Shown here: positions 17,456 through 26,139 of the stretch, piece by piece
Position numbering within the stretch: position 1 is the first letter of the stretch
How the letters are laid out: each line of letters opens with the position of its first letter
Assembly: GCA_035546535.1 (NCBI GenBank)
Contig: DASZWQ010000193.1
Coordinates: 1 to 39,426, forward strand
DNA length: 39,426 nucleotides
Origin: Pirellulales bacterium
GTDB lineage: Bacteria; Planctomycetota; Planctomycetia; Pirellulales; JACPPG01
Direction of reading: 5' to 3'
Position numbers and translations under genes: made by a program
Notes under the pieces: model-generated
Told to the model about the DNA's origin: nothing
Seen by the model: the letters and a program-made list of their open reading frames with translations, nothing else
Databases searched by the model: none

Positions 17456-17829
17456 CGCTTGTCTCTCCGCCGAGCACGAGGCGCGGAAGCGGCCGGCCGG
17501 TCCAGAAGCCTTTTTGCCTCAAGCTGTTCCTTTCGCAGTAGTTCCAATGTGTCGGTTGCCTGCGCCAGGAAATACTCCCGCAAAGCCGTCAGTATCTTCC
17601 CAAACGCCGGGTCGCGAAGTCGGTAGAAGATTTGATTTCCTGCCTTCCGAGTCTGGACGATGTGCTTGTTCCGGAGGATCGCGAGATGCTGGGACGCATT
17701 AGCTTGCTCGATGGCGATCTTTTCGCACAGTTGACCAACGGATAGTTCGCCTTGCTGGAGATGCTCGACAATGGCCACACGCGTCGGGTGTGCCAAGGCC
17801 TGAAAGACCTCGGCCTTGAATCGGCGCAT
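17452..17829 (-). CDS. ArsR-family winged-helix repressor heading the dab operon
   Basis: A 125-aa ArsR-type protein. FKAEVFQALAHPTRVAIVEH is followed by ELSVGQLCEKIAIEQANASQ and HLAILRNKHIVQTRKAGNQI. These give the helix-turn-helix and beta-wing of the family, with FYRLRDP after the wing. A C-terminal basic tail (RARRRDKR) follows a short coiled segment. Only one Cys is seen in the recognition region, so a classical ELCVCDL metal site is absent and the inducer is unknown. Its stop overlaps dabA by 4 nt, so it probably autoregulates the operon. The start is uncertain: ATG 17829 fits the family N-terminus but has a poor ribosome site. GTG 17841 and ATG 17910 are alternatives. Confidence 0.88.
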   Translation of the reverse strand: MRRFKAEVFQALAHPTRVAIVEHLQQGELSVGQLCEKIAIEQANASQHLAILRNKHIVQTRKAGNQIFYRLRDPAFGKILTALREYFLAQATDTLELLRKEQLEAKRLLDRPAASAPRARRRDKR

Positions 17830-17881
17830 TGACTCGAGCACGAACCACCTGTGGGGGCTACAACACTGCTTAAGAATATGC

Positions 17882-17901
17882 ATGTATTGGAATGTACTGG
17901 C
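17882..17901. promoter_or_regulatory. Tandem 10-bp repeat upstream of the arsR-dab operon (candidate operator)
   Basis: Two adjacent decamers, ATGTATTGGA and ATGTACTGGC, match at 8 of 10 positions and sit one helical turn apart. They lie about 53-72 nt upstream of the chosen arsR start. A site for the ArsR protein or another regulator is inferred from position only. Confidence 0.3.
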
Positions 17902-18306
17902 CAAGAACACGCAAGAGCATCTGGGCTGTGCCTAACTCAAATCGCTTCTTCAGAATAGTGCGGGACTTGCGCCGACAACTGCATCACTCGGCCGACGTGG
18001 TTGTCGCGCGTGGCCCCGGATACGTCGCGCTCACTGGCCCATCGAATGCTTCGTCCCCAGACTCAACACGTACGCCGTGCGCAGTCCCGCGATCGACTCC
18101 CAGGGCGTGGTCCAGCCGAGCTTCGACCAAACGGTTTCGACGATGATCCGCATGGGAAAATGAAGGAGAGATAATCCACTTCGGCAAATTGCTCTTGCAC
18201 GAATCGGTGCGCGCGGCTTGAATATTCCGCCGGTTGGGTGTCCTCGAAAGCGTTCCGGGCGGTTCAGATCCCTGGATATCTCACGCATTAAACAGGTGAA
18301 GCTGCC
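17902..18306. other. Intergenic region with a possible protein remnant
   Basis: About 400 nt between the divergent arsR gene and the secreted-protein gene. On the minus strand, 18031-18153 encodes a 40-residue stretch with protein-like composition (RIIVETVWSKLGWTTPWES, GLRTAYVLSLGTKHSMGQ). I cannot assign it to a family. It could be the tail of a lost gene. Nothing else stands out. Confidence 0.25.
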
Positions 18307-18816
18307 ATGAGCATTCGACGATCGCGATTGTCGGCGGGCATGTTAGCAGTCGCGGCATTGCTGCTCCTCTCCGACCCGAGTTACGCAATCTATGATGGAC
18401 TCGGCCCCTCGAAAGACGATTGGGGAATCAAGTACGATGTGGACTTGAGCCCCGCCGATGAGGGCAAGCTGACGGTCGAATTCAAAGTCGCCGACGAAGG
18501 ACGACTGAAACCCTTCTATTCGGCCACCGTAGTCGCGTTCAGCAAGCAGGCCGACAACCAGGGACGCCGTTCCTACGACGTCAAAGCGCCTATCTCATTT
18601 CAAACAACCGCGGACGGGAAACTTGCGGGCCAGGTGCAGATTCCCGAGGGATTAGCCGATCGCGCCATGATTCGGATTCTCACATTGACGGTCGACGGCA
18701 AGAAGCGATCGCACGCTGCGTACTATGACATTCCGCTCAAGAAGTACGTGACCAAGGATCCGGCCACCGCATCGTCCTCGGCTGCGCCGTCGGCACCGAA
18801 GGCGACAAAGCGGTAA
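18307..18816 (+). CDS. Small secreted hypothetical protein
   Basis: A 169-aa protein with a clear signal peptide: basic start (MSIRRSR), hydrophobic core (MLAVAALLLLSD) and a likely cleavage after SYA near residue 27. The mature part is mostly beta-strand-like and charged (WGIKYDVDLSP, LTVEFKVADEGR). It ends in an Ala/Ser/Pro/Lys-rich tail (residues 153-169). I do not recognise the family. AGG lies about 10 nt before the ATG. It is divergent from the dab operon and followed by the broken slipin gene. Confidence 0.7.
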   Translation: MSIRRSRLSAGMLAVAALLLLSDPSYAIYDGLGPSKDDWGIKYDVDLSPADEGKLTVEFKVADEGRLKPFYSATVVAFSKQADNQGRRSYDVKAPISFQTTADGKLAGQVQIPEGLADRAMIRILTLTVDGKKRSHAAYYDIPLKKYVTKDPATASSSAAPSAPKATKR

Positions 18817-19052
18817 GGGGCATGACTCGGCGATCGAGACAGCCCTCAGTATTTTGCCGACGAGCTTCCTTCCCTCCCAGGATGCCTGATCGTCGTAAGT
18901 GTGCTTGTCAGAGCGCGCTTCGGCCACTTGACCTCGTCTTGGTTGACATTATTTTAGGGAAGATTGCCTGGCAAACGGCTGAGAATGTTCAGCCGGGCGC
19001 ACGTCTTGAGCAGTCTGCCACGACGCAGCGCTCGACATTTCATCGACCATGA

Positions 19053-19908
19053 AATCGAGCCGGCTTTCAAGCCGATCGATACTGGACGGCGTTGCGCGAA
19101 GTGAAGGTCGAGGTGGTCGATGCGCGGCGTGTGCGTTTCGAGCACCCGGACCTGAAGGTCATCGTGCAGTCGCCGCTGGTCGAGCGCGTGCTCGAATTGG
19201 CGACGATGCAGGCACACCACGTGGGCGTCCTGTTCATCGACGGCGAGTACGCCGAGACGCTGCCGCCGGGCCGCTACGCTTTCTGGAAGAACATGGCCCA
19301 GGTCACGTTCGTCCAGCAGGACATGCGCGCTTGCGTGTTCGACGTGGCCGGCCAGGACATCATGACGGCCGACAAGGTCACGCTGCGCATGAATGCCGTG
19401 GTCACGTACGGCGTCATTGATCCGCGGCAGACGGTGAGCGTCGCTGAGGACGTGCGTCAGGCACTGTATCGCGATGCGCAGCTTGCGCTGCGCGCCGTGG
19501 TGGGTGCCCGCGAGCTCGATACGTTCTTGACGGATAAGGAAGGTGTGGCTCGCGAGCTATCGGATTCGATCCGCCCGCGCGCCAAGTCGCTAGGCCTGGA
19601 GCTTGTGGCCATCGGTATCCGTGACGTCATCCTGCCGGGCGAGATGAAGGACCTGATGAACAAGGTCACGGAGGCCAAGAAGGCCATTCGACCTCTGGTC
19701 GCAGGAGCGACTGGCCAACCTCATCGCGCGCCGCGAGGAGACGGCCTCCATGCGCAGCCAGGCCAACACCGCCAAGCCGCTGGCGGATAACCCGACCTTG
19801 ATGCGCCTGCGCGAGCTGGAGATCTTGGAGAAGATCGCGGCCACGAGCAAGCTCAACATCGTGTTGGGCGAGAAGGGCCTGACGGATCGGGTCGTCAACG
19901 TGTTGTAA
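19053..19908 (+). pseudogene. Disrupted slipin (SPFH/band 7) gene
   Basis: The first part reads REVKVEVVDARRVRFEHPDL and continues to VTEAKKA, a typical slipin SPFH core (DGEYAETLPPGRYAFWKN, GQDIMTADKVTLRMN, IRDVILPGEMKDLMN). About 28 nt (19686-19713) then break the frame. The family's C-terminal segment resumes in the next frame as NLIARREETASMRSQANTAK and LRELEILEKIAATSKLN, ending at TAA 19906-19908. The N-terminus is also short: an in-frame stop lies at 19050-19052 and only TTG or GTG starts follow. In the original frame the product stops at 19790. Slipins organise membrane microdomains; this copy is probably non-functional unless the shift is a sequencing error. Confidence 0.8.
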
Positions 19909-19931
19909 GTCAGGTGTGCTGTAACGAGAAG

Positions 19932-19965
19932 GCCCCGGCGGCCGGATTAATCCGGCCGCCGGGGC
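19932..19965. terminator. Perfect 34-bp GC-rich palindrome, probable bidirectional terminator
   Basis: The left arm starts GCCCCGGCGGCCGGA and the right arm is its exact complement, meeting around TTAA. It lies between two converging units: the slipin remnant (plus) and the large kinase (minus). The T-tract is poor on both sides (CTTCTCGTT follows on the minus strand), so termination strength is uncertain. It ends 8 bp before the candidate att repeat at 19974. Confidence 0.55.
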
Positions 19966-19973
19966 AGCAAAGA

Positions 19974-19987
19974 TCGGGGCGACAGGA
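19974..19987. repeat. 14-bp direct repeat of the tRNA-Pro 3' end (candidate distal att site)
   Basis: TCGGGGCGACAGGA is identical and in the same orientation to 27070-27083. That stretch covers the acceptor and T-arm end of tRNA-Pro plus one flanking base. No longer identity extends on either side. It could be the outer end of an integrated element driven by the integrase at 26140-26940, or chance. Confidence 0.4.
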
Positions 19988-20217
19988 CGGCTATTGAACT
20001 TTTTATGGTGGGCCTGAAGGATTGGTCGGATGGCTTAATCCGCTAGGGCAAACGAATTGGCGGATCCCTCCACCCCTATTACGGCATAAGCCGCTCATGA
20101 TTCTCACTGAAAAAGACACGTTTACCGGACAATTCCTTCGGGAGGTCAGTTCGGACCTTGTCTATGGCAGTGGAGATCCGTTCGGGGGCTGGACCAATTG
20201 ATCCTTGCGGCCCGGAC

Positions 20218-23200
20218 TCATTTTCTCGCATTCGTGGCACCATCTTTTGGAGCGACTGAAAGGCACACTCCAGCTTCCTTGCGAAGAAGTGCCAACTCTT
20301 GTTGCATCGTCCAGGGAAGGGGTTTGGACAAAACTGATCCCTCTGCCAATTCCTTTTGACCATTCTTGTCGATCCACTCGACAGCCTCGTCAAAGAGCTT
20401 TGCAGCTTCGGCTGTGAATCCGAGGCGGCAGCGAGCCATCGCCAGGAAGAGCTGATTGAACGGACGATGGAGGCTTCTAGAGTCGTCCGACTGAATCAGC
20501 CCCTCCAGCTGCTCGGCGGCCGTGGCCAACTGACCACTCCGATAGAGAAGATGCGCATGAACGCCGCGGTAGAGCCGGCTTTGGGGCTGCTGCCTAACGG
20601 CCCAGTCAGTGAGATTCAAGATCGGAGTGTAGTCGGCTACTGCGTCCGATGCGAGCTTGCAGCAGATCCCCAATTTGAGGGCAACGTCGGCGTTCTCGGC
20701 CTGCTTGTTGTTGCTCACCAACTCGTCGCAATACTTGCGGTAATCGTTGATCTGCCCGGCTGCGAGGAAGAGCAGAGCGAGTTGATACGCGTCGGTCTGG
20801 TCAGGCGCCAAACGTGCCACGATCTGGGCCTCCGCGAGCGCCTCTGGCAACTTGTCCTGTTGAATATACACTTGAATCAAGCTTGCACGTGAAGCCACCG
20901 CGTTCGGTCCGATTTCGATGGCGCGGCGGTACAATCGCTCAGCCTCGCCTGGGTCGTCGGCGGCAACAACACGGGCGACGTTTACGAGCGCGGATTCGAT
21001 TGCGGCAAGGGGAAGCGTTGCGTTGGGTTTTCCTTCCCACATCGACAACACCTTTCTCCATGGTTGTTCAGCGTCGGCGCGCTTGCCTTGACGAATCAGA
21101 GCGTCGGCCAACTCGACATAGCTTTCGCTGACCCGAGCTGCCAGTCCCGTGTCACTGGGAACGTCAACCATCAGTTCTTCATTAATCGACACGGCGCGTC
21201 GGAATAGGTCCTCAGCGTCCCGTGGGCGACCGGTATTCTTCATCAGCCGTCCCAATTCTAGATAGCTGAAACCATGTTCCAGTCGGTAGAACGGTACTCC
21301 GGGTGCATCGATGGCCAGTTTCTCAAACAGATTCAATGCGCTGCGATGAAGTTGCTCCGCCTCTTCGTGCCGACCATCCGCGAATGCCCGGTTTGCCAGG
21401 TGCCAATATGCATGGCCCAGATGCACACGGTGCTCGTACGCAGCCGGAAAGCTGGCGACCAGCTTCTGGTTGATTGCAATCGCTCGATGAAATGCGTTTT
21501 CGGCCGCGGCCGCATCCTGTGCCACGAAAACGCCGAAGTCGTCGAGACTCTGTGCCAGGTCTGATTGGTAGTCGGCAATGTCCGGGAATTCCGCGACTAG
21601 CTTCTCTCGCAGCTCTAGCGCCTTTCGAGCAGCGGCTTCCGCGTCACCGCTTCGACCACTTGCCGCCAAGAGACGTGCAAATTGCAGGGTATTGGTCGAG
21701 ACTCCTTGTCGACGAGATGGTGAGTCTTGCGGGGTCGAACGCTCCAAGTCAGCCAGGTAATCAACAATTACCGTCTCGCTCTCGCCTGAGCGGCCAAGAC
21801 CGTCCAGTAACTGGGCCAGCTCACTGACGGACTGGAAAAAGAGACGCGCGTACGTTTCAACCCCAGGGAAATTCGCGGCCAGTCGGCTGACGATTTCCAG
21901 AGACCGGCGGTACGCCGCTTCGGCATCTTGAGGTCGTTCGAGCTTTTGGAGCACGCGTCCGAGCCCCTGGTAACCTTTTGCGAGATCGTACTGGTAACTG
22001 TGAATCGTGGGGAATTGAGCGCCCAGCTTCTGCAGAATCTCGATTACCTGGCGGAGGGCCTTTTCGGCGTCACCGGGCTCGTTGCGCGAAATCTGAGTTT
22101 CGGCCAATGTGAGATAGCTGGCAGCCAGCCAGGCGTTGAGATGGCCCTGCTCAGGGAAGTCGCGCACGAGCTCGTGGCCAAGCGCAAGGGATTGCTGATT
22201 GGCCGCGTCGGCTTCCTCACCGCGCCCCCTCTGCCGCAACCACCGTGCCTGTTGCTCGTATGCACGCGATAAATCGAGCCTGTAGCTGGCAACGCTTGGA
22301 TCATCACGCACTAGCCTTTCCCAGCAACCGATCGCCTTGTTGCTCCAAAACTCCTGCTCTTCGCCGGTCAACGTGTTCGCGAGATACAGACTTGCACCGG
22401 CGATTTCATTAGGAAAATCTTTGATGTCCGGGTTGTCGTGAGCAAACTTATCGTAGATCTGCGCTACTTTCTTCAAGTAGCGAATGACCTCCTGAAAGTT
22501 GACGGCCCCTCCGCCGTCAACTTCGGAGAAGCCGCCCAGCCAGATCCGCGTCAGCCGTTGTTGGACGGCGCGTGTGTCGCGTCCTTGCGCAATAAGGCGT
22601 TCAATCGCATCGACCCCGTCTCGCATCGGCGGAAACCAACGATCGGAACTTCCCCCGGCCAGATACACAATCTGTGCGACACGGACGTTAGCTGCAGCGA
22701 CATCAGCCAAAAGCTCAGGATCATTGCCGTGCTGCCGAAGAAAATCTTGATAGTAGGAGAGTGCCGTTTCCAGAAGCTCGGTCCGTAGGGTTTCCAACCC
22801 CGGCGAATTGAGCATCGGATTGCGGCTCACCATCGTAAAGTACTGATCCACTGCCTGGCGGGCCTTCTCGAAATTCTCTTGAGCTGCGATACGTTGCTTC
22901 TCTGCTTCTGCACGCTGCTCCTCGGCAATCCGTCGCTGGCTTGCCTCATCGGCACGGGCCGTCTCGGCCATGCGCTCGGCCTGCGTGGCGCGAATGGCTT
23001 GCCACGCGCTGGCAACGATCCCGCCTACGAGCGCCACCGAAACGATCGTCGCGGTGGTTAGTGCAACTCGATTTCGGCGCGCGAACTTACGGAACCGATA
23101 CCCGGTTGACGGCGGTCGCGCCTCGATTGGCTCATCGTGCAGATAACGCTCAATATCGCGAGCCAGACCGTTGGCCGTCTCATAACGTCGGGATCGCTCC

Positions 23201-24261
23201 TTCTCTAGCGACTTCATTACGATCCAGTCCAGATCGCCCCGCACCATCCGACTGAGCTGTGCCGGTTCCAGGTTCCGCTGGGCGGCAATCGTCGGCAAGG
23301 AACGACTGCCGCTGATCTTAGTGCTCGGCTTCGTCGGCTCTTCCTCTTTGATGAGTCGCAGCATTTCTCCCCAGGCTGCTTCCTTGAACCGCTGCCGGTC
23401 GAGCGGCGTCGTGCCGGTCAGCAGTTCGTACAGAATCACACCCAGTGAATACACATCAGTGCGTGTATCAATGTCGAGGTTGTTGAACTCCGCTTGCTCA
23501 GGACTCATGTACAGAGGTGTACCCACCATGAGTCCATGTGCGGTGAACAGCGTGCGTTCAGTGAGCGGTTGATGCATCGCCTTAGCCAAGCCAAAGTCGA
23601 TGACTTTGGGTACCGGCTGACCGTCATACAAGCAGACAAGAATGTTCGATGGCTTCAGATCGCGATGGATGATGCCCTTTTGATGGGCGTGTTGCACTGC
23701 CTGGCAGACTTGTACAAACAGCATGAGCCGTTGCTCGACAGTGAGCTTGGCCTGGTCGCAGAACTCGGTTATTGGGACGCCTTTGACGTATTCCATCACA
23801 AAAAAAGGGCGTCCTTCGTCCGTGACGCCACCGTCGAGCACTTTGGCAATGTTGGGATGATCCATTAGCGCCAGCGCCTGACGTTCCGCCTCGAATCGTG
23901 CAATCACCTGTCGCGTGTTCATGCCCGGCTTGATGATCTTCAGCGCGACGCGTCGGCGAACCGGAAATTGCTGATCGGCCGTGTAGACCACGCCCATGCC
24001 TCCTTCGCCGATCTGCTCCAGCAACTTGTATGGGCCGATTTGCAACCCGGCCGACCCGGAGCCCGCGTGGTGCCGCGTGGGGCTGAATCCTGGAAGTTCA
24101 CGATCTAGCGGGCCGCTCGATTTATCATGAGCCGCCAATAGCTGCTCGATGCTGTGGCGCAGGGCATCGTCGCCGACACAAGCTTCGTTCAGGAATGCGG
24201 CGCGGGAAGCCGGCGAGGTCCGCTTGATCGCCTCCAGGAAAACGGCTTCTTCGTCTGCCAT
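20218..24261 (-). CDS. Large membrane Ser/Thr protein kinase with helical-repeat (TPR-like) C-terminus
   Basis: A 1347-aa planctomycete-type protein kinase. The kinase domain (about 78-375) has GEGGMG (85-90), the VALK lysine (Lys108), HRDLKPSN (199-206), DFG (222-224) and GTPLYMSPEQ. A transmembrane helix (about 399-420) follows, then a charged Glu/Arg/Ala-rich coiled-coil (about 424-475). The rest is long arrays of helical repeats, many with YQ.DLA..Y/LG.L and DAEAAYRRSLEI patterns typical of TPRs, probably extracytoplasmic. The ECF sigma factor gene lies 110 bp upstream on the same strand. This pairing is common in planctomycetes and suggests the kinase controls, or is controlled with, that sigma factor. 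The start at 24261 has only a weak ribosome site. Confidence 0.95.
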   Translation of the reverse strand: MADEEAVFLEAIKRTSPASRAAFLNEACVGDDALRHSIEQLLAAHDKSSGPLDRELPGFSPTRHHAGSGSAGLQIGPYKLLEQIGEGGMGVVYTADQQFPVRRRVALKIIKPGMNTRQVIARFEAERQALALMDHPNIAKVLDGGVTDEGRPFFVMEYVKGVPITEFCDQAKLTVEQRLMLFVQVCQAVQHAHQKGIIHRDLKPSNILVCLYDGQPVPKVIDFGLAKAMHQPLTERTLFTAHGLMVGTPLYMSPEQAEFNNLDIDTRTDVYSLGVILYELLTGTTPLDRQRFKEAAWGEMLRLIKEEEPTKPSTKISGSRSLPTIAAQRNLEPAQLSRMVRGDLDWIVMKSLEKERSRRYETANGLARDIERYLHDEPIEARPPSTGYRFRKFARRNRVALTTATIVSVALVGGIVASAWQAIRATQAERMAETARADEASQRRIAEEQRAEAEKQRIAAQENFEKARQAVDQYFTMVSRNPMLNSPGLETLRTELLETALSYYQDFLRQHGNDPELLADVAAANVRVAQIVYLAGGSSDRWFPPMRDGVDAIERLIAQGRDTRAVQQRLTRIWLGGFSEVDGGGAVNFQEVIRYLKKVAQIYDKFAHDNPDIKDFPNEIAGASLYLANTLTGEEQEFWSNKAIGCWERLVRDDPSVASYRLDLSRAYEQQARWLRQRGRGEEADAANQQSLALGHELVRDFPEQGHLNAWLAASYLTLAETQISRNEPGDAEKALRQVIEILQKLGAQFPTIHSYQYDLAKGYQGLGRVLQKLERPQDAEAAYRRSLEIVSRLAANFPGVETYARLFFQSVSELAQLLDGLGRSGESETVIVDYLADLERSTPQDSPSRRQGVSTNTLQFARLLAASGRSGDAEAAARKALELREKLVAEFPDIADYQSDLAQSLDDFGVFVAQDAAAAENAFHRAIAINQKLVASFPAAYEHRVHLGHAYWHLANRAFADGRHEEAEQLHRSALNLFEKLAIDAPGVPFYRLEHGFSYLELGRLMKNTGRPRDAEDLFRRAVSINEELMVDVPSDTGLAARVSESYVELADALIRQGKRADAEQPWRKVLSMWEGKPNATLPLAAIESALVNVARVVAADDPGEAERLYRRAIEIGPNAVASRASLIQVYIQQDKLPEALAEAQIVARLAPDQTDAYQLALLFLAAGQINDYRKYCDELVSNNKQAENADVALKLGICCKLASDAVADYTPILNLTDWAVRQQPQSRLYRGVHAHLLYRSGQLATAAEQLEGLIQSDDSRSLHRPFNQLFLAMARCRLGFTAEAAKLFDEAVEWIDKNGQKELAEGSVLSKPLPWTMQQELALLRKEAGVCLSVAPKDGATNARK

Positions 24262-24371
24262 CGTGACACCAGATTCCGGTGGAGTGGATACAACTCTATT
24301 GACAATGCGCTGTTTCCGGCTTCAAGGCCTCAGGGCATCCAAGAGGATTTCGAGACGGTCTCCAGCGCACC

Positions 24372-24956
24372 TTAAGTGTCGAGTGTCTTAGCCATTTCGC
24401 GATGCAGCCAGGCACGGGCGTAAGCCCAATGCCGATCTGCGGTGGCTGGCGAGACGCCAAGTGCCGAAGCTGCCTGATCCATAGTCAATCCGGCAAAATA
24501 CCGCAGCTTCACTAAGGCCGCTTTCTCTGGATGATTGGCGGCGAGGCTTGTCAATGCCTCGTCCAAAGCCAGCAGATTGGCGTCTGTTTCAGCTCGTTCC
24601 ACTGCGACGTCGGCCAAAACGACGCGCGCCATGCCACCGCCACGTTTTTGCCGCGCTTTGCGCCGTGCTTGTTCGACCAGGATGCGTCGCATGGCCTCGG
24701 CTGCGGCGGCGAAGAAATGGCCACGACCATCCCAATGCTTTCCATTGGTTGATCGTGCGGCCAACTCCCTTGGAACGAGTCGCAGATACGCCTCATGCAC
24801 CAGGGCAGTGGCAGCCAGCGTTTGGCCAGGTTTTTCTTGCGCCAGTTTTTGGGCAGCCAATCGGCGCAGTTCGCCATAGACCAGCGGCAACAGCTCGTCG
24901 GCCGCGTGCGGGTCGCCTTGCTCAACAGCGGACAGGATATGGGTGATGTCGGTCAT
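24372..24956 (-). CDS. ECF-family RNA polymerase sigma factor
   Basis: A 194-aa sigma factor of the planctomycete ECF type. The N-terminus is MTDITHILSAVEQGD. Region 2 contains ADELLPLVYGELRRLAAQKL and TALVHEAYLRLV, with FFAAAAEAMRRILVEQARRK (81-100) following. Region 4 carries the helix-turn-helix (GLTMDQAASALGVSPATADR, 156-175). The start at 24956 matches the usual family N-terminus. AGG is immediately upstream, and an earlier GTG (24995) adds 13 unrelated residues. No anti-sigma factor gene is seen. The downstream kinase is the likely partner. Confidence 0.93.
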   Translation of the reverse strand: MTDITHILSAVEQGDPHAADELLPLVYGELRRLAAQKLAQEKPGQTLAATALVHEAYLRLVPRELAARSTNGKHWDGRGHFFAAAAEAMRRILVEQARRKARQKRGGGMARVVLADVAVERAETDANLLALDEALTSLAANHPEKAALVKLRYFAGLTMDQAASALGVSPATADRHWAYARAWLHREMAKTLDT

Positions 24957-25091
24957 CACCTGGCCATAATATCGATTTGGATTGCTCAACTCCACTCGCC
25001 GCCGACGCTGACAAGACCCCGGTTGCTCGAAGAGTTCATAAAACCGGATCGGTGCCGACGAATCGGGTGCCCGGAGCCCTAACCACGGCTT

Positions 25092-25862
25092 TCACCATCC
25101 GTTGAGTAAAGTTGGGACTGATCGCTCAGGGTACCGTCGGCGCCAGCCAATCAAGCTGGCCAACCCGACGGCCAGTAGCACGAGCGTGGATGGTTCAGGT
25201 ATGGTGATTGTGGTGCCAGCCAATGTGCTGATACCGTTGATGTTCATCTGGTCGCCGGAGGGGCTGAAGCTCACATTAAAGACGACCATCTCAATGGTTG
25301 GGCCGCTACTGTTGTCGAGTCGTGCGAAGAAAGCGCCTGCAAAATAATGGTCAGCAGAACTGAAATCGGACGGAATAATCAGCCCGCCGTTCCCTCCAAA
25401 ATCACCCGTCATATTGCCCGCGGCGACGAAGTCCTGCGCTGACGTGAGGCTCGGGACGCCGGCGTCTGCGAAGGCGCCAGCGGTATTCACATCAGCCGAG
25501 AGCGTCACGCCCTGATCAAACGCTTGGACCCGGGTGTCGTCGCCCAATGTCACGCCCAGCGTGTTGTAGGTGTAGGTCGTATCGAGGTCGAACGCGCCCA
25601 CCGGAAAGTTGGCATCGGTCGGTAGCGGGATTATCGGCTGGGGCGGGAATCCGCCCGGGGTGATGGGTGTTGGTAGATATAGGGGGGACTCGACGCGAAA
25701 ATAATTCCCGAGCGCGGGGTTGGATTCCGCAACAAAGCGGAAGTCGGTAAAACCATCGCCGTCCAGATCAATGTCTGTCGGGCTCGCCGCGGTGATCGAA
25801 AACAACGACGCGCTGGCTGGGGTAGAGATCAACATCACCGCCGCAAATAAATAGCGAATCAT
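25092..25862 (-). CDS. Secreted PEP-CTERM protein
   Basis: A 256-aa protein with a signal peptide (MIRYLFAAVMLISTPASA). It has a calcium-binding-like segment DIDLDGDGFTDF near the mature N-terminus. The C-terminal sorting signal is IPEPSTLVLLAVGLASLIGW followed by basic RRR. PEP-CTERM proteins are exported and processed by an exosortase, often in exopolysaccharide-producing bacteria. The middle has no family I recognise. GGAGGAG lies 5-6 nt before the ATG at 25862, which fixes the start. It is upstream of the sigma-kinase pair on the same strand. Confidence 0.88.
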   Translation of the reverse strand: MIRYLFAAVMLISTPASASLFSITAASPTDIDLDGDGFTDFRFVAESNPALGNYFRVESPLYLPTPITPGGFPPQPIIPLPTDANFPVGAFDLDTTYTYNTLGVTLGDDTRVQAFDQGVTLSADVNTAGAFADAGVPSLTSAQDFVAAGNMTGDFGGNGGLIIPSDFSSADHYFAGAFFARLDNSSGPTIEMVVFNVSFSPSGDQMNINGISTLAGTTITIPEPSTLVLLAVGLASLIGWRRRYPERSVPTLLNGW

Positions 25863-26139
25863 GGCACTCCTCCTCGGAGTTAGAGTCAAAGGCAAAGGAG
25901 CAACGATCGATGGGCACAATATTGCTCTAAGCTTGAATGTCGTTGTCATCCGTATCAGCTCCCTGCGACTAACACGCACTGGCAGCCTCTAGACAATGCG
26001 CCGTTCCCCCCTCTTACGCCTCACCTAGTTGAAAAGAAATCGCCGCACCCGATCGGGTCGATGCGAGGCGCTCGGTCTCATACCCATTCGCGATCCAGAA
26101 TGGGCGCGCGTAAGGGGAATGCTAGTCGGCAGTTGCACG

